Below, piece by piece: positions 9,040 to 18,805 of a DNA stretch of 64,000 bases. The position numbers were made by a program, and so were the translations under genes. Within the stretch, counting starts at the first letter, position 1; each line of letters begins with the position of its first letter. The notes under the pieces were generated by a model, which saw only the letters and a program-made list of their open reading frames with translations, had not been told where the DNA came from and ran no database searches. Source of the DNA: Actinoplanes missouriensis 431 (GTDB lineage: Bacteria > Actinomycetota > Actinomycetes > Mycobacteriales > Micromonosporaceae); NCBI RefSeq assembly GCF_000284295.1, contig NC_017093.1:3348001-3412000 (forward strand). The letters are read 5' to 3'.

Positions 9040-9561
9040 TCATGCCCAAATCCCTCCGCTGCTTTGATGACCACCTTTCACATCATCAAGTCGAGCTGCG
9101 CCACCTACCGCGAAATGCTGATAGAAGGCCTCCGCAAGCGTTACTCGTAGTGGCGGCCCTCGTTCGCCGAATAGCGGCCCGGCACAGGTGTGGTCTGCCC
9201 TTCCCGGCGGTGGCTCGATATGCAGTTCCCGACGGCGTGGCGACGGGCCGGACCCCGCTGTCGCGACCCTCGCCCGTGGTTCTCCGTCCGGGGCGGAGCC
9301 ATGATCTGCGCTGTTTTGATCAGGCTTGTCAGGCGACGTTTCGTGGTCGGATCGCGGGGTCTCGGGCACCGATCGGGCGAGCGCCGCAGCGCCGTCCTCG
9401 GCCTCTCGCAACTGGCGCAGACGCCGGGCATGGCGTTGTGTGAGACCCCACGAGCGGTGCCGCTCATGCTCCCGCCGGAACTGCTCGGCAGCCGGAGAGT
9501 AATTGCGGCGCAGCGTCCGGCCCCGCAGATGCCGGGTGGGAAACAATGAGAGCTGCGCCAT
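9040..9561 (-). CDS. Hypothetical protein
   Basis: 173 residues from ATG 9561, with a GTG directly before it. The first 60 residues are basic and helix-prone (MAQLSLFPTRHLRGRTLRRN, then repeated Arg/His/Glu), and I believe similar N-termini occur in hypothetical actinobacterial proteins. The rest is low complexity and may be poorly folded. The gene lies just upstream of the photolyase gene on the same strand, with an 80 bp gap to the preferred photolyase start. I do not recognise a family and cannot suggest a function. Only the N-terminal part looks convincingly coding. Confidence 0.4.
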   Translation of the reverse strand: MAQLSLFPTRHLRGRTLRRNYSPAAEQFRREHERHRSWGLTQRHARRLRQLREAEDGAAALARSVPETPRSDHETSPDKPDQNSADHGSAPDGEPRARVATAGSGPSPRRRELHIEPPPGRADHTCAGPLFGERGPPLRVTLAEAFYQHFAVGGAARLDDVKGGHQSSGGIWA

Positions 9562-9740
9562 CACTCAACAATCCCCGCCCAGCCGCCGGCCAACGAACGA
9601 TCCCGCCCGAATTTCACATCGCAGAATGTTCGCCGAACCGCTTGATGATCCGCCAAATAGGCGTCCCGGAACCGCCGCTGCCAATCTTGGTAATCCGGTG
9701 CGACGCCCTGAATCGGAATGCTCAAGTATCGTGATTCGCC

Positions 9741-10283
9741 GTGACGGAGTTCAGCGAAGGTTCGGAGAAGGCGGTGCCGAGAGCCGAGGCCAACCCTGCG
9801 GCCCGGACGGCGGCGGCGCTCGACGCCGGGCTCGGCCGGGATCGCCCGCGGATCGTGGTGCTGTGCGGCTCGGCCCGCTTCTACGACCACTTTCAGGAGG
9901 CGAACCACCGGCTGACGATGGCCGGAAAGATCGTGCTGTCGATCGGCTTCCCGCCCGCGGCAGCGGAGCAGGACCACGGGCACGCGCACGGCGAGGGCAC
10001 CCGAAACGGCGAGGGCACCCGAAACGGCGAGGGCACCCGAAACGGCGAGGGCACCCGAAACGGCGAGGGCACCCGGAACGGCGAGGGCACCCGGAACGGC
10101 GAGGGCGTGGAGCCGGACTCCGCCGAAAAGGCGGCCCTGGACGACCTGCACAAGCGGAAGATCGACCTGGCCGACGAGGTGCACGTGCTCAACGTGCACG
10201 GCTACATCGGCCAGTCCACCCGCTCCGAGATCAAGTACGCCGAGGCGGCAGGGAAACCGATCACCTACTCGGAGCCGACGTGA
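9741..10283 (+). CDS. Nucleoside-deoxyribosyltransferase-like protein with a hexapeptide repeat
   Basis: 180 residues from GTG 9741. The core begins RIVVLCGSARFYDHF and ends with LADEVHVLNVHGYIGQST followed by R-SEIKYAEAAGKP. This Rossmann-like arrangement is seen in nucleoside 2-deoxyribosyltransferase-like and related proteins. The Gly-Ser near strand 1 and the S-x-E-I-x-Y-A segment would form the nucleotide pocket. A loop between the two halves holds six GEGTRN repeats encoded by 18 bp tandem units and followed by GEGVEPD. The repeat is in frame and keeps both halves intact, so the gene is probably functional with a variable linker. The exact substrate is unknown. Confidence 0.65.
   Translation: MTEFSEGSEKAVPRAEANPAARTAAALDAGLGRDRPRIVVLCGSARFYDHFQEANHRLTMAGKIVLSIGFPPAAAEQDHGHAHGEGTRNGEGTRNGEGTRNGEGTRNGEGTRNGEGTRNGEGVEPDSAEKAALDDLHKRKIDLADEVHVLNVHGYIGQSTRSEIKYAEAAGKPITYSEPT
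9990..10097 (+). repeat. 18 bp coding tandem repeat, six units
   Basis: Six consecutive 18 bp units (GGCGAGGGCACCCGAAAC, with the last two units reading CCGGAAC) encode six copies of GEGTRN. Near-identical units suggest recent expansion by slippage or unequal recombination. It is not a CRISPR array, because there are no spacers. Confidence 0.95.
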
Positions 10284-10298
10284 CCAGCGGGGAGGCCG

Positions 10299-11441
10299 TC
10301 AGCGCATGCCCAGGGCCGCGTAGATGATGCGCTCGGCGGTCACCGTCTGGCCCTCACCCTTGGCGTCCGTCGAGGTCACCGAGTAGATCAGCCGGAACCC
10401 TCCGTCCCGGCTGGCGCCGATCGCGCTGGAGTACCCGTACCGTGCCCCCGACTTTGCCCACAACACCTCACCGGTCGGCAGCGTCGTCGCCTCCAGCCCG
10501 GCGCTGTGGGTGGCCGGCCCGCCGCTCACGTCCTTCACGGCGGGCAGTGTGAACATCTCCTCCAGCAGGGACGCCGGCACCACCCGGCCGGTGAAGAGCG
10601 CCTCCGTGAACACGTCCAGATCGGCCACGGTGGAGATCATGTCCCCGGCCGCGGGCGTCAGGGTCTGGCTCCACTTCGTCACGTCGACGAGGGTGGATCC
10701 CACCACCTGGTATCCGTGCGCGTGCGGCCCGCGGATCGCCGGATCGAGTCCCGGCACGTACGTGTCCCGCAACCCCAGCGGCCCGGTGATCCGCCGCCGC
10801 ACCTCACCACCGTACGAATGCCCGGTGATCTTCTCGATCAGCATTCCGGCGACGATGTAACCCATGTTCGTGTAGTGCTGCTCATCGCCGGGCCCGAACT
10901 CGCGCGGGTTGCGCAGCGCCGTCCGGACGATCCGTTCCGGCGTCCACACGTCGTACCGGTGTGCCAGCGCCCACGCGATGTCGTCCGGCAGGGCCGGGCT
11001 GGGCAGCCCGCTGGTGTGGTTCAGCAGCTGCCGCACGGTGACCCCGGAGTACGACGCCGGGAGGACGCCGGGCAGGTGCCGCCGGACCGAGTCGTCCAGG
11101 CTCAGCCGGTTCTCCGCCGCCAGTTGCAGCACGACGGCAGCGGTGAAGACCTTGGTGACGCTGCCGATCCGGAACCGCGCGTGCGCCGGAACCGGGGCGT
11201 TGGTCCGCAGGTCGGCGACGCCCGACGCGCCCTCCCAGCAGCCTGCCGCCGTGGTGACCCGCACCTGCGCGCTCGTCGCCGCGTCGTCGGGCAGTCCCGC
11301 GATGGCCTGCCCCATACCCGCCGACTCCAGCGAGCAGATCGTGGAAACCCGCGGCCGAACAGCAGCAGCGGGGGACCCCACCCCGAGAACCAGTGCCGAA
11401 GCAACCGAGACAGCGACGATGCCCACCTTATTGATCTCCAT
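10299..11441 (-). CDS. Secreted serine hydrolase (class C beta-lactamase/DD-peptidase fold)
   Basis: 380 residues from ATG 11441; an upstream in-frame start at 11489 is less likely. A signal peptide covers about residues 3-27. The penicillin-binding fold motifs are present: SVTK for the nucleophilic Ser/Lys (SxxK), YTN for the YxN motif, and KSG near the C-terminus in place of KTG. The family includes D-alanyl-D-alanine carboxypeptidases, D-aminopeptidases and esterases. It lies 48 bp downstream of a peptide ABC transporter operon on the same strand, so a role in trimming cell-wall peptides for uptake is reasonable but unproven. Confidence 0.85.
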   Translation of the reverse strand: MEINKVGIVAVSVASALVLGVGSPAAAVRPRVSTICSLESAGMGQAIAGLPDDAATSAQVRVTTAAGCWEGASGVADLRTNAPVPAHARFRIGSVTKVFTAAVVLQLAAENRLSLDDSVRRHLPGVLPASYSGVTVRQLLNHTSGLPSPALPDDIAWALAHRYDVWTPERIVRTALRNPREFGPGDEQHYTNMGYIVAGMLIEKITGHSYGGEVRRRITGPLGLRDTYVPGLDPAIRGPHAHGYQVVGSTLVDVTKWSQTLTPAAGDMISTVADLDVFTEALFTGRVVPASLLEEMFTLPAVKDVSGGPATHSAGLEATTLPTGEVLWAKSGARYGYSSAIGASRDGGFRLIYSVTSTDAKGEGQTVTAERIIYAALGMR

Positions 11442-11489
11442 GACGACCACCCTGCCGAAACCCGGCAACGAGGACATCCGGGTCACCAC

Positions 11490-12566
11490 TTAGGGGGTCT
11501 GAATCAGTCCGTCCCCGACGTCAGGCGCCCCCTCGGCGGCGCCCGGCCGCACGATCTCCGGCCGCACCTCGTGCATCCGCAACTCTCCACTGAGGATCTC
11601 CTCGGCGAAATGGCACGCCACCCGCTGCCCCGAGTCGTCGAACACCCGCAGTTCCGGCCGTTCCGCGGCACACCGGTCCTGCGACCAGGGACATCGGGTA
11701 CGGAACCGGCACCCGCTCGGCGGGTTCGCCGGTGACGGCAGGTCACCGGCGAGCAGGATCCGCTCCCGCCGGTCCTCCACGTGCGGGTCCGGGATCGGCA
11801 CGGCGGAGAGGAGCGCTCTCGTGTACGGATGCAGCGGTCGCTCATAGAGCAGGTCCCCACCCGCCTCCTCGACCAGCGCCCCGAGATACATCACGCCGAC
11901 CGTGTCCGAAATGTGTCGGACCACGGCGAGGTCGTGCGCGATCACCAGGTAGGTCAGCCCGAGGGAGGCCTGCAGGTCGCCGAGCAGGTTGATCACCTGT
12001 GCCTGGATCGACACGTCCAGCGCGGAGACCGGCTCGTCGGCCACGATCAGCTCGGGTTCGAGGACCAGGGCGCGGGCGATGCCGATCCGCTGCCGCTGGC
12101 CGCCGGAGAACTCGTGCGGGTACTTGTTCAGTGCCGACGCCGGGAGCCCGACCGCGTCCAGGGTGGAGCGCAGACGCGTACCCACGTCGATCTTGTGGGC
12201 TTTGAGGCCTTCGACCAGCAAGGACTCGACGGACTGGCGGGGGTCGAGGCTGGCCATCGGGTCCTGGAAGACCATCTGCATGCGCCGCCGGAATCGTCGC
12301 ATCTGCTCGCCCTTGAGCGCGCGCACGTCCGTACCGTCGAAGGTGATGCTGCCGCTGGTCGGCTCGACCAGTCGCAGCAGGCCGCGCCCGAACGTCGATT
12401 TGCCGCACCCGGACTCGCCGACGAGACCGTAGGTCTCACCCCGCCGGATCTTCAGGGAGACACCGTCGACGGCAAAGACAAATCCGACGGTACGGTCGAA
12501 GAGCAGTCCGCTTTTGATCGGGAAATGAACCTTCAGGTCATCGATCTCCACCAGGGCGTCGCTCAC
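11490..12566 (-). CDS. Peptide ABC transporter ATP-binding protein (OppF/DppF type)
   Basis: 358 residues from GTG 12566. It has Walker A (GESGCGKST), the Q-loop region (MVFQDP), the ABC signature ([10 protein letters not shown]), Walker B (LIVADEP) and the H-loop His (VIAHDLA). The C-terminal extension ends in the cysteine-containing motif usual for oligopeptide transport ATPases ([13 protein letters not shown]). Its start overlaps the previous gene's stop (GTGA), so the two ATPases are translationally coupled. It supplies one of the two ATPase subunits for the permease pair upstream. Confidence 0.93.
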   Translation of the reverse strand: MSDALVEIDDLKVHFPIKSGLLFDRTVGFVFAVDGVSLKIRRGETYGLVGESGCGKSTFGRGLLRLVEPTSGSITFDGTDVRALKGEQMRRFRRRMQMVFQDPMASLDPRQSVESLLVEGLKAHKIDVGTRLRSTLDAVGLPASALNKYPHEFSGGQRQRIGIARALVLEPELIVADEPVSALDVSIQAQVINLLGDLQASLGLTYLVIAHDLAVVRHISDTVGVMYLGALVEEAGGDLLYERPLHPYTRALLSAVPIPDPHVEDRRERILLAGDLPSPANPPSGCRFRTRCPWSQDRCAAERPELRVFDDSGQRVACHFAEEILSGELRMHEVRPEIVRPGAAEGAPDVGDGLIQTP

Positions 12567-13546
12567 GCCGGCACCTCCTGCGGGACGGGATTCGTGCACC
12601 GCAGCGCGCCACCGCGGGCGATCGGCTCGAGCGGCACTGTGGCACCGATGCAGTCGTCGATCACCCGGTCGCAGCGCGGCGCGAAGGCACACCCCTCGGA
12701 CCACGGGATGGTGTCGCCGACCGAGCCGCGGATCTGGTGCAGCCGCCCGCCCCGGGACACGTCGAGCCGGGGGACCGACTGCAGAAGCCCATTCGTGTAC
12801 GGGTGGAGCGGCGCCCCGAAGAGATCGTGCCGGGTGGCCCGCTCGACCACCTTGCCGGCGTAGAGCACGTTCACCGTGTCGCAGAGCCCGGCCACCACGC
12901 CGAGGTCATGGGTGATCATCATGAGGGCCGTCCCGGACTGCTCGACCAGCTCCTTGAGCAGCGTCAGGATCTGCGCCTGGATGGTCACGTCCAGCGCGGT
13001 GGTCGGCTCGTCGGCGATCAGCAGGCGTGGCTTGCAGGCCAGCGCGATGGCGATCAGGGCCCGCTGCCGCATGCCACCGGAGAGCTGGTGCGGGAACTCC
13101 TTGAGCCGTCGCGCCGGGTCCGGGATGCCGACCGCGTCGAGCAGTCCGGCGGCCTGGCGCAGCGCCGCCTGCCGGCTCTGTCCCTGGTGGCGTTCCAGCA
13201 CCTCGGCCACCTGCAGGCCGAGCGGGATCACCGGGTTCAGCGAGGAGAGCGGGTCCTGGAAGATCATGCCGATGTCCCGGCCGCGCCGGTCCCGCAGGTC
13301 CTGCGGCCGTAGCGTGAGCAGGTCGGCGCCGTCGAAGCGGACCTCGCCGGCGACCCGGTTGCCGCGCCGGGGGAGCAGTCCCATGATCGCCAGACTGGTC
13401 ACCGACTTGCCGCAGCCGGACTCGCCGACCAGCCCGACCGTCTGGCCGGGCTCCACGGTGAAGCTGACCCCGTCCACCGCGGTGAACGGCTCGGCCCCCC
13501 GGCGCTGGAAGACGACCGACAGATCGCGTACGTCGAGTAGTGCCAT
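12563..13546 (-). CDS. Peptide ABC transporter ATP-binding protein (OppD/DppD type)
   Basis: 327 residues from ATG 13546. It shows Walker A (GESGCGKS), Q loop (IFQDP), ABC signature (LSGGMRQRA), Walker B (LLIADEP) and switch His (ITHDLG). The C-terminal cysteine motif ([10 protein letters not shown]) is typical of the family. The gene begins 5 bp after the permease gene's stop and overlaps the second ATPase gene by 4 bp. It pairs with the 11490-12566 product to energise peptide import. Confidence 0.93.
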   Translation of the reverse strand: MALLDVRDLSVVFQRRGAEPFTAVDGVSFTVEPGQTVGLVGESGCGKSVTSLAIMGLLPRRGNRVAGEVRFDGADLLTLRPQDLRDRRGRDIGMIFQDPLSSLNPVIPLGLQVAEVLERHQGQSRQAALRQAAGLLDAVGIPDPARRLKEFPHQLSGGMRQRALIAIALACKPRLLIADEPTTALDVTIQAQILTLLKELVEQSGTALMMITHDLGVVAGLCDTVNVLYAGKVVERATRHDLFGAPLHPYTNGLLQSVPRLDVSRGGRLHQIRGSVGDTIPWSEGCAFAPRCDRVIDDCIGATVPLEPIARGGALRCTNPVPQEVPA

Positions 13547-13551
13547 GACAC

Positions 13552-14493
13552 TCACCGCCGGTTCTTCGGGTCGAGCGCGTCGCGCATGCTCTCGCCGAGC
13601 AGCGTGAAGCCGAGGGCCACCAGGATGATCGCGAGGGCCGGGTAGTAGGCCAGCTCGGGACGGACCTCCAGGTACCGGACGCCGTCCACGCCGAGCATCA
13701 GGCCCCACTCGGCCCGGTTGATGTCCGGGTCGCCGAGGCCGAGGAACGACAGCGCGGCCGCGTCGAGGATCGCCACCGCGAACGTCAGGGTGGCCTGCAC
13801 GATGACCGCGGTGAGCGAGTTCGGCAGCATGTGCCGGGTCACGATGTGCCGCTGCTTCACCCCGAGCGACCGGGCCGCCAGCACGTGGTCGCTTTCCCGC
13901 TGCGCGAGCATCGACCCGCGTAACAGCCGGGCGAAGATCGGCACGTTCACCACCGCGACCGCCACGATCACGGTCCACTGAGTGGACTCGCTGGCCAGGG
14001 CGACGAGTGTGATCGCGAGCAGCAGGCTGGGCAGCGCCAGCATCACGTCGGTGACCCGCATGATCAGCACGTCCACCCAGCCGCCGATGGCGCCGGCGAT
14101 CGCGCCGAGCAGCACCCCGAAGATCAGGCCGATGAGCGTGGCGAGGACGCCGACGAAGAGCGTCTGGCGGGCGCCGTAGATCATCCGGGACAGGAAGTCG
14201 CGGCCCAGCGGGTCGCTGCCGAGCGGATGCCCGGCGGTGGCGCCCGGCACCGAGTCGACGGTCAGCTTCTCGGTCAGCTCGGGGAACCGCTGCACCGGGT
14301 CGTGCGGCGCGACCAGCGGCGCGAAGATCGCGATGATCAGGAACACCAGGATGATCACCGCGCCGGCGATCGCCGTGGGGTCACGGGTCAGCCGGCGGGC
14401 GGCGTCGCGGAACAGGCTGACCCCGCCGGCCTCCGCGGTCCGGGTGGCCAGCTCGTCGATGCGGCGGCGTTTGTGCTCGGCCAGAGTGCTCAC
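13552..14493 (-). CDS. Peptide ABC transporter permease (DppC/OppC type)
   Basis: 313 residues from GTG 14493. A cytoplasmic N-terminal tail is followed by a first TM (AIAGAVIILVFLIIAIFAPL), the periplasmic segment HPLGSDPLGRDFLSRMIYGA that marks the DppC/OppC N-terminal domain, and five further TMs with the ATPase-coupling EAA loop (AARSLGVKQRHIVTRHMLPN). The GTG start overlaps the stop of the partner permease. Inner-membrane subunit. Confidence 0.93.
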   Translation of the reverse strand: MSTLAEHKRRRIDELATRTAEAGGVSLFRDAARRLTRDPTAIAGAVIILVFLIIAIFAPLVAPHDPVQRFPELTEKLTVDSVPGATAGHPLGSDPLGRDFLSRMIYGARQTLFVGVLATLIGLIFGVLLGAIAGAIGGWVDVLIMRVTDVMLALPSLLLAITLVALASESTQWTVIVAVAVVNVPIFARLLRGSMLAQRESDHVLAARSLGVKQRHIVTRHMLPNSLTAVIVQATLTFAVAILDAAALSFLGLGDPDINRAEWGLMLGVDGVRYLEVRPELAYYPALAIILVALGFTLLGESMRDALDPKNRR

Positions 14494-15497
14494 TGGACAC
14501 GCACCCTCGGGTCGATGAACGCGTAGGAGAGGTCGACCACCAGGTTGACCACGATGAAGACGACCGCCGCGAGCAGGATCAGCGCCTGCAGCACCGGGTA
14601 GTCGCGGCTGCCGCTGATCGAGTCGGTGATCAGCGTGCCGAGGCCGCCCCAGTTGTAGACCTTCTCGGTCAGCACCGCCCCGGCCAGCAGCGCGCCGGTC
14701 TGCAGGCCGATCGTGGTGACCACCGGCAGCAACCCGTTGCGCAGCACGTGCCGCTTGCGGATGGTGGCGTTGCGCAGGCCCTTGGCGTCCGCGGTACGGA
14801 TGTAGTCCTCGTCCAGCACGTCCAGCACGCTCGCCCGGGTGATCCGCACGATGATCGCCAGCGGGATCGTGGCGAGCGTGACGGCCGGCAGCACCAGGTG
14901 CCAGAGCGCGTCGGCGGACGCGTCGAACTCGCGGGTGAGCAGCCCGTCCAGCACGAAGAACCCGGTCACGTCGGTGTTGTCGGTGCCGGTGCTGATCCGC
15001 CCGGACGGCGGGAAGAAGTGGATGTCCTGGGTGAGCCAGTCCTTGAGCAGGTACCCCAGGAAGAAGATCGGGATGGAGATGCCGATCAGCGTGACGATGA
15101 TCGTCGCGTTGTCGAGCAGCCGGCCACGGTGCCGGGCCGCCAGGTAACCGAGCGGGATGCCCAGCCCGACCGCGATCAGGATGGCCGCGAGAGCCAGCTC
15201 GACGGTCGCCGGGAAGGCCCGGCTGATCACGTCGGTCACCGGTTCGCCGGTACGGATGGAGTTGCCGAAGTTGCCGGTCACCACGTTCTTCAGGAACCGG
15301 CCGTACTGGACCCAGATCGGCTGGTCGTAACCGAGGGCCCGGATCAGCGCCTCGCGGGTCTGCGGGGTGGCGCGTTCGCCCAGCAGCGCGTCGACCGGCC
15401 CGCCGGGCAGGCTGCGCAGCCAGAAGAAGACCAGGGTCATCAGGGCGATCAGGGTGACGAAGAGTTGGATCAGGCGGCGCGAGACGACTCTCACCAT
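14490..15497 (-). CDS. Peptide ABC transporter permease (DppB/OppB type)
   Basis: 335 residues. The N-terminal TM (LIQLFVTLIALMTLVFFWLR) and the following LPGGPVDALLG segment are typical of DppB. Five more TMs surround the EAA coupling loop (TADAKGLRNATIRKRHVLRN). An insertion in the middle (DIHFFPPSGRISTGTDNTD) lies in the external loop, as is common in actinobacterial members. It is the first membrane subunit gene, 63 bp downstream of the binding-protein gene. Confidence 0.93.
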   Translation of the reverse strand: MVRVVSRRLIQLFVTLIALMTLVFFWLRSLPGGPVDALLGERATPQTREALIRALGYDQPIWVQYGRFLKNVVTGNFGNSIRTGEPVTDVISRAFPATVELALAAILIAVGLGIPLGYLAARHRGRLLDNATIIVTLIGISIPIFFLGYLLKDWLTQDIHFFPPSGRISTGTDNTDVTGFFVLDGLLTREFDASADALWHLVLPAVTLATIPLAIIVRITRASVLDVLDEDYIRTADAKGLRNATIRKRHVLRNGLLPVVTTIGLQTGALLAGAVLTEKVYNWGGLGTLITDSISGSRDYPVLQALILLAAVVFIVVNLVVDLSYAFIDPRVRVQ

Positions 15498-15560
15498 GAT
15501 GTTTCCTCCGGAATCGGCGCTGCCGCGGCCCGGAGCCCGGGTCGCGGCAGCCCTCGGCGC

Positions 15561-17219
15561 CTACTTGGTGAGCGAGACCGTGTCGAACTCCTCCGCGGTG
15601 AGCGGGCTCGGCACCAGGCCCTGCACCTCCTTCGTGGTGACGATCGCCGGCGGTGCGTGCCAGATCGGCACGGCCGGCAGCCACTTGGCCGCGAGGTCGC
15701 GGTTGACCTGCTCGAACGCGGTCCGCTTGGCCTCCTGGTCGACAGTCGCGTCGGCCTTGCCGACGGCGGTGAACATGTCGGCCATCGCGTCGTCGCCGAA
15801 CTCGACCTTGGGCCGGCCGAAGAACGTGCCGACGAAGTTGCCCGGGTCGTTGTAGTCACCCGTCCAGCCGAGGATGTGCAGGTCCTGCTTGCCGAACTGC
15901 TGCACGTCGTCCTTGAAGCCGCCGTTCCACGGCCGGGGCACTCCGTTGACCTTGATGCCCGCGGCCTGCAGGTCGTTCGCCAGGACCGTGAAGATCTCCT
16001 GCGGGTTCGGCATGTACGGCCGGGACACCTCGGTCGGGTAGTAGAAGTTGAGCGTCAGCCCGGTCGCGCCGGCCTCGGACAGCAGCTGCTTGGCCTTGTC
16101 CACGCTGTAGTCGTACTTCTGCACGTCCGGGGCGTAGCCGAGCACCGACTCCGGCAGGAACTGGTCGGCCACCACGGAACCGCCCGGTCCCTTGGTCTGC
16201 ACCAGTTGCGCCCGGTTCAACGCGTACGCGATCGCCTGCCGTACCCGGAGGTCTTTGAGTTTGGGGTTGTTCTTCTGGTTGATGCCCAGGTAGAGGATGT
16301 TGAAGGCGGGGCGCTCGAGCACCTGGTATCCCTCGTCGGCGAGGGCCTTGCGGTCGGCCGGCGCGGGGAAGTCGATCGCCTGGACCGTGCCGGCGCGCAG
16401 TTCCTGCTTCCGGGTGTTCTCATCCTTGATGATCTTGATGATCACCTTGTCGACCTTGGCTTTCTCACCCCAGTAGTTCGCGTTCTTGTTCAGCGTGATC
16501 TCGCCGGTCGCCTTGTTCCAGCCGCCGAAGGTGAACGCGCCGGTCCCGGTCGGGTGCTCGTTCGCGAACGCGCTGTAGGAGAAGGAGTCGCCGTTCTGGG
16601 TCACGGTGTCGGAGCCGTGCTGTTTCATCGCGGCCGGGCTCGCGATGGAGAACGCGGTGAGCGCGAAGGCCCCCGGGAACGCGCCCTTGTACTTCTTCAT
16701 CGTCACGACAGCGGTGGAGGCGTCAGGCGCCTTGCAGTTGTCGTAGACGGCGTCCGGGTTGCCGGCGAACCCGCCGAAGACGTCGGCGTAGTAGATCATC
16801 TGGGACTGGGCGGCCTCGCCCTTCATGTTGTACCAGCGGTCGAAGTTCGCGCAGACCGCGGCGGCGTCCAGGGTGGTGCCGTCGTGGAACGTGACGCCCT
16901 GGCGCAGCTTGAACGTCCAGATCTTGCCGGTCGGGTCGTTGGACCAGCTCTCCGCCAGGCCGCCCTGCAGCTCCGCGGTGCCGGGTTTGTGGGTGACGAG
17001 CGTTTCGTACATCTGCCGGATCGGCCGGAACGACTCACCGTCGTCGTTGAAGATCGGATCGAAGTTCTTCGGGTCGCCCGCGCCGGCGAAGATGAAGGTG
17101 CCGCCGGTGGCGTTGCTCTGATCCTCGCCGTTGTCACGGTCGCTCTCCGCGCAGCCTGCCACGCCGATCGTCATCGCCGCGATGACACCGGCGGCGATGA
17201 CCGTCCTTGGTGCACGCAT
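15561..17219 (-). CDS. Peptide ABC transporter substrate-binding lipoprotein
   Basis: About 552 residues from ATG 17219, which has GGGGTG upstream; a GTG at 17228 is in frame. A lipoprotein signal ends in VAGC, so the mature Cys is lipidated and the protein anchored outside the membrane. The SBP_bac_5 domain begins with GGTFIFAGAGDPKNFDPIF and contains the usual long two-lobe fold. It is the first gene of a five-gene operon with DppB, DppC, DppD and DppF homologues. The likely cargo is di- or oligopeptides, not deducible more closely. Confidence 0.93.
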   Translation of the reverse strand: MRAPRTVIAAGVIAAMTIGVAGCAESDRDNGEDQSNATGGTFIFAGAGDPKNFDPIFNDDGESFRPIRQMYETLVTHKPGTAELQGGLAESWSNDPTGKIWTFKLRQGVTFHDGTTLDAAAVCANFDRWYNMKGEAAQSQMIYYADVFGGFAGNPDAVYDNCKAPDASTAVVTMKKYKGAFPGAFALTAFSIASPAAMKQHGSDTVTQNGDSFSYSAFANEHPTGTGAFTFGGWNKATGEITLNKNANYWGEKAKVDKVIIKIIKDENTRKQELRAGTVQAIDFPAPADRKALADEGYQVLERPAFNILYLGINQKNNPKLKDLRVRQAIAYALNRAQLVQTKGPGGSVVADQFLPESVLGYAPDVQKYDYSVDKAKQLLSEAGATGLTLNFYYPTEVSRPYMPNPQEIFTVLANDLQAAGIKVNGVPRPWNGGFKDDVQQFGKQDLHILGWTGDYNDPGNFVGTFFGRPKVEFGDDAMADMFTAVGKADATVDQEAKRTAFEQVNRDLAAKWLPAVPIWHAPPAIVTTKEVQGLVPSPLTAEEFDTVSLTK

Positions 17220-17574
17220 CGTGCTCACCCCGTCCTGTGGGTACGGACTTTGGCGAGAGACTAGCCATTTATGATGATCAACTCCCCTGATCGGTATCGG
17301 ATTGTGCTCTTCCGGTGGTCATAGCACCTCCGTCATCTTCCCGGTGATATCGGTCAAGATCAAAGCCAATTGACGTGTGTACGGGTGGAGCAACCGTTCC
17401 CGCCGACCGGGACCGTTCCCGCTGGAAGCCGCTCTGACCAGCACCGCAGTGGCCCGTGCCGGCGCTCCGGGGTGGCTCGCGGCCGCGGCGCCGCCGATTC
17501 CGGAAAATGATCTTCGCTGGCCCCGCCCCGGTACCGGAATGCGGCCCCGGGCACGGCTGGCACACTCTGCTGCC
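17220..17574. other. Divergent promoter region, no gene seen
   Basis: 355 bp between the start of the binding-protein gene and the start of the pyridoxamine-oxidase-like gene. The first 150 bp are less GC-rich (ATTTATGATGATCAACTC near 17267 and TTGACG near 17370) and probably hold both promoters. No convincing coding frame or strong repeat is visible. Confidence 0.5.
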
Positions 17575-18027
17575 ATGAGTAGATGGGCCGACATCGAGAA
17601 CGACGAGCCGGAGTTCGCCGCGCGAGTGCGAGGGCTGTTCGAGTCGCACGACCACAAGTTCATGGCCACCCTGCGCAAGGACGGCGCGCCGCGGATCAGC
17701 GTGGTCGAGGCACGTTTCACCGATGGGGACGTGGTGATGGGCATGATGGGCCGGTCGCTGAAGGTGGCCGACCTGCGCCGTGATCCGCGCCTGGTGCTGA
17801 GCAGCGCGAGCGACGACGTGTCGGCCGACCCCGCCGACTGGCCGGGTGACGCCCGGGTGTCCGGCCGCGCGATCGAGGTGCTCGACCCGGCGCGCCCGCA
17901 GGTGCCGTCCAACGTCTTCCGCATCGACATGAGCGAGGTCGTCCTCAACTACATCTCCCGCTCGGAGGGGCTGGTCGTGGAGACGTGGCGGACCGGCAAA
18001 GGGCTGGAGCGCCGGCCGCTGGGCTGA
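17575..18027 (+). CDS. Pyridoxamine 5'-phosphate oxidase-like (split beta-barrel) protein
   Basis: 150 residues from ATG 17575. The N-terminal MATLRKDGAPRISVVEARF pattern, followed by LKVADLRRDPRLVL, is characteristic of the PNPOx-like flavin/F420-binding split-barrel family common in actinobacteria. The C-terminus (VVETWRTGKGLERRPLG) also fits. Such proteins bind FMN, F420 or heme, and their reactions are often unknown. A TetR gene begins 37 bp downstream on the same strand and may be co-transcribed. Confidence 0.8.
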   Translation: MSRWADIENDEPEFAARVRGLFESHDHKFMATLRKDGAPRISVVEARFTDGDVVMGMMGRSLKVADLRRDPRLVLSSASDDVSADPADWPGDARVSGRAIEVLDPARPQVPSNVFRIDMSEVVLNYISRSEGLVVETWRTGKGLERRPLG

Positions 18028-18064
18028 TCTGGACAGGGTTTCTGATTGGTGGTTCAATAACTTC

Positions 18065-18667
18065 GTGCCGAGACCCCGGAAAGTCTCCGACGCCGCCCTC
18101 ATGGACGCGGCAGCCGACGCGCTGGGCCGCAAGGGACCGCGTTTCACCATGGCCGACGTGGCCGAGCTGGCCGGCGTCGCCACCGCGACGGTCGCCATGC
18201 GGTTCGGGTCCAAGCAGGCGCTGCTGCTGGCCATGACGGCGGTGGCGAAAGACGATCTGATCGCCCGGATGCGGGCCGCGGCGGACGCCGAGACCGACCC
18301 GGTGCGGTCGATCGCGGCGGCCGCCCTCTCCGCGCTGGCCGGCGGGGGTGATCCCTCGGCGACCGCGAACCACCTGTCCCAGCTGGGGGCCGACCTGGTC
18401 GATCCCGACCTCCGGGCGTCGCTGTCGCGGCTGCGCGACGACTATCGCGAAGAGCTCCGCGTGTTGCTGGAGAAGGTCCCGTTGCCGAACGCGCCGTCGG
18501 CGGTGCAGGCGGCGAGGATCCTGGCCGGGCTGGTGCACGGTCTGCAGCTCGACTGGGCGCTGGCTCCGGACGGCGACATGCTCACGACGATCGGGTCCGA
18601 TGTCGACACGCTGCTCGCGTGGTGGAGTGGTGCGGCATTCTGTCAGCCCGATGCGGAGGGTGATTAG
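18065..18667 (+). CDS. TetR-family transcriptional regulator
   Basis: 200 residues from GTG 18065. The N-terminal helix-turn-helix (RFTMADVAELAGVATATVAM followed by RFGSKQALL) is typical of TetR regulators. The C-terminal ligand domain is helical and Ala/Leu-rich (SIAAAALSALAGGG and similar). It follows the split-barrel oxidase gene in the same direction and may control that operon or neighbouring genes. The ligand is unknown. A strong bidirectional hairpin terminates transcription about 140 bp downstream. Confidence 0.9.
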   Translation: MPRPRKVSDAALMDAAADALGRKGPRFTMADVAELAGVATATVAMRFGSKQALLLAMTAVAKDDLIARMRAAADAETDPVRSIAAAALSALAGGGDPSATANHLSQLGADLVDPDLRASLSRLRDDYREELRVLLEKVPLPNAPSAVQAARILAGLVHGLQLDWALAPDGDMLTTIGSDVDTLLAWWSGAAFCQPDAEGD

Positions 18668-18805
18668 TCTTCCAGCGATTCCCATTTGTTTCCCGGACGT
18701 TTCTCGGATTCGCATCTCCCGAATTCTTATCGGCGTTTCCGGCTTTCTTCGCACCGAATTCCTCCCCTACTGAGGGGAAATCTGGGAATGGCGTCACGGC
18801 AAACA

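Noticed and set aside
9990..10097. Possible CRISPR-like array
   Set aside because: Units are directly adjacent with no spacers and are in frame inside a gene.
14748..17264. 838-residue plus-strand frame opposite the peptide transporter genes
   Set aside because: Antisense of the DppB-like and binding-protein genes; low-complexity composition and no recognisable domain.
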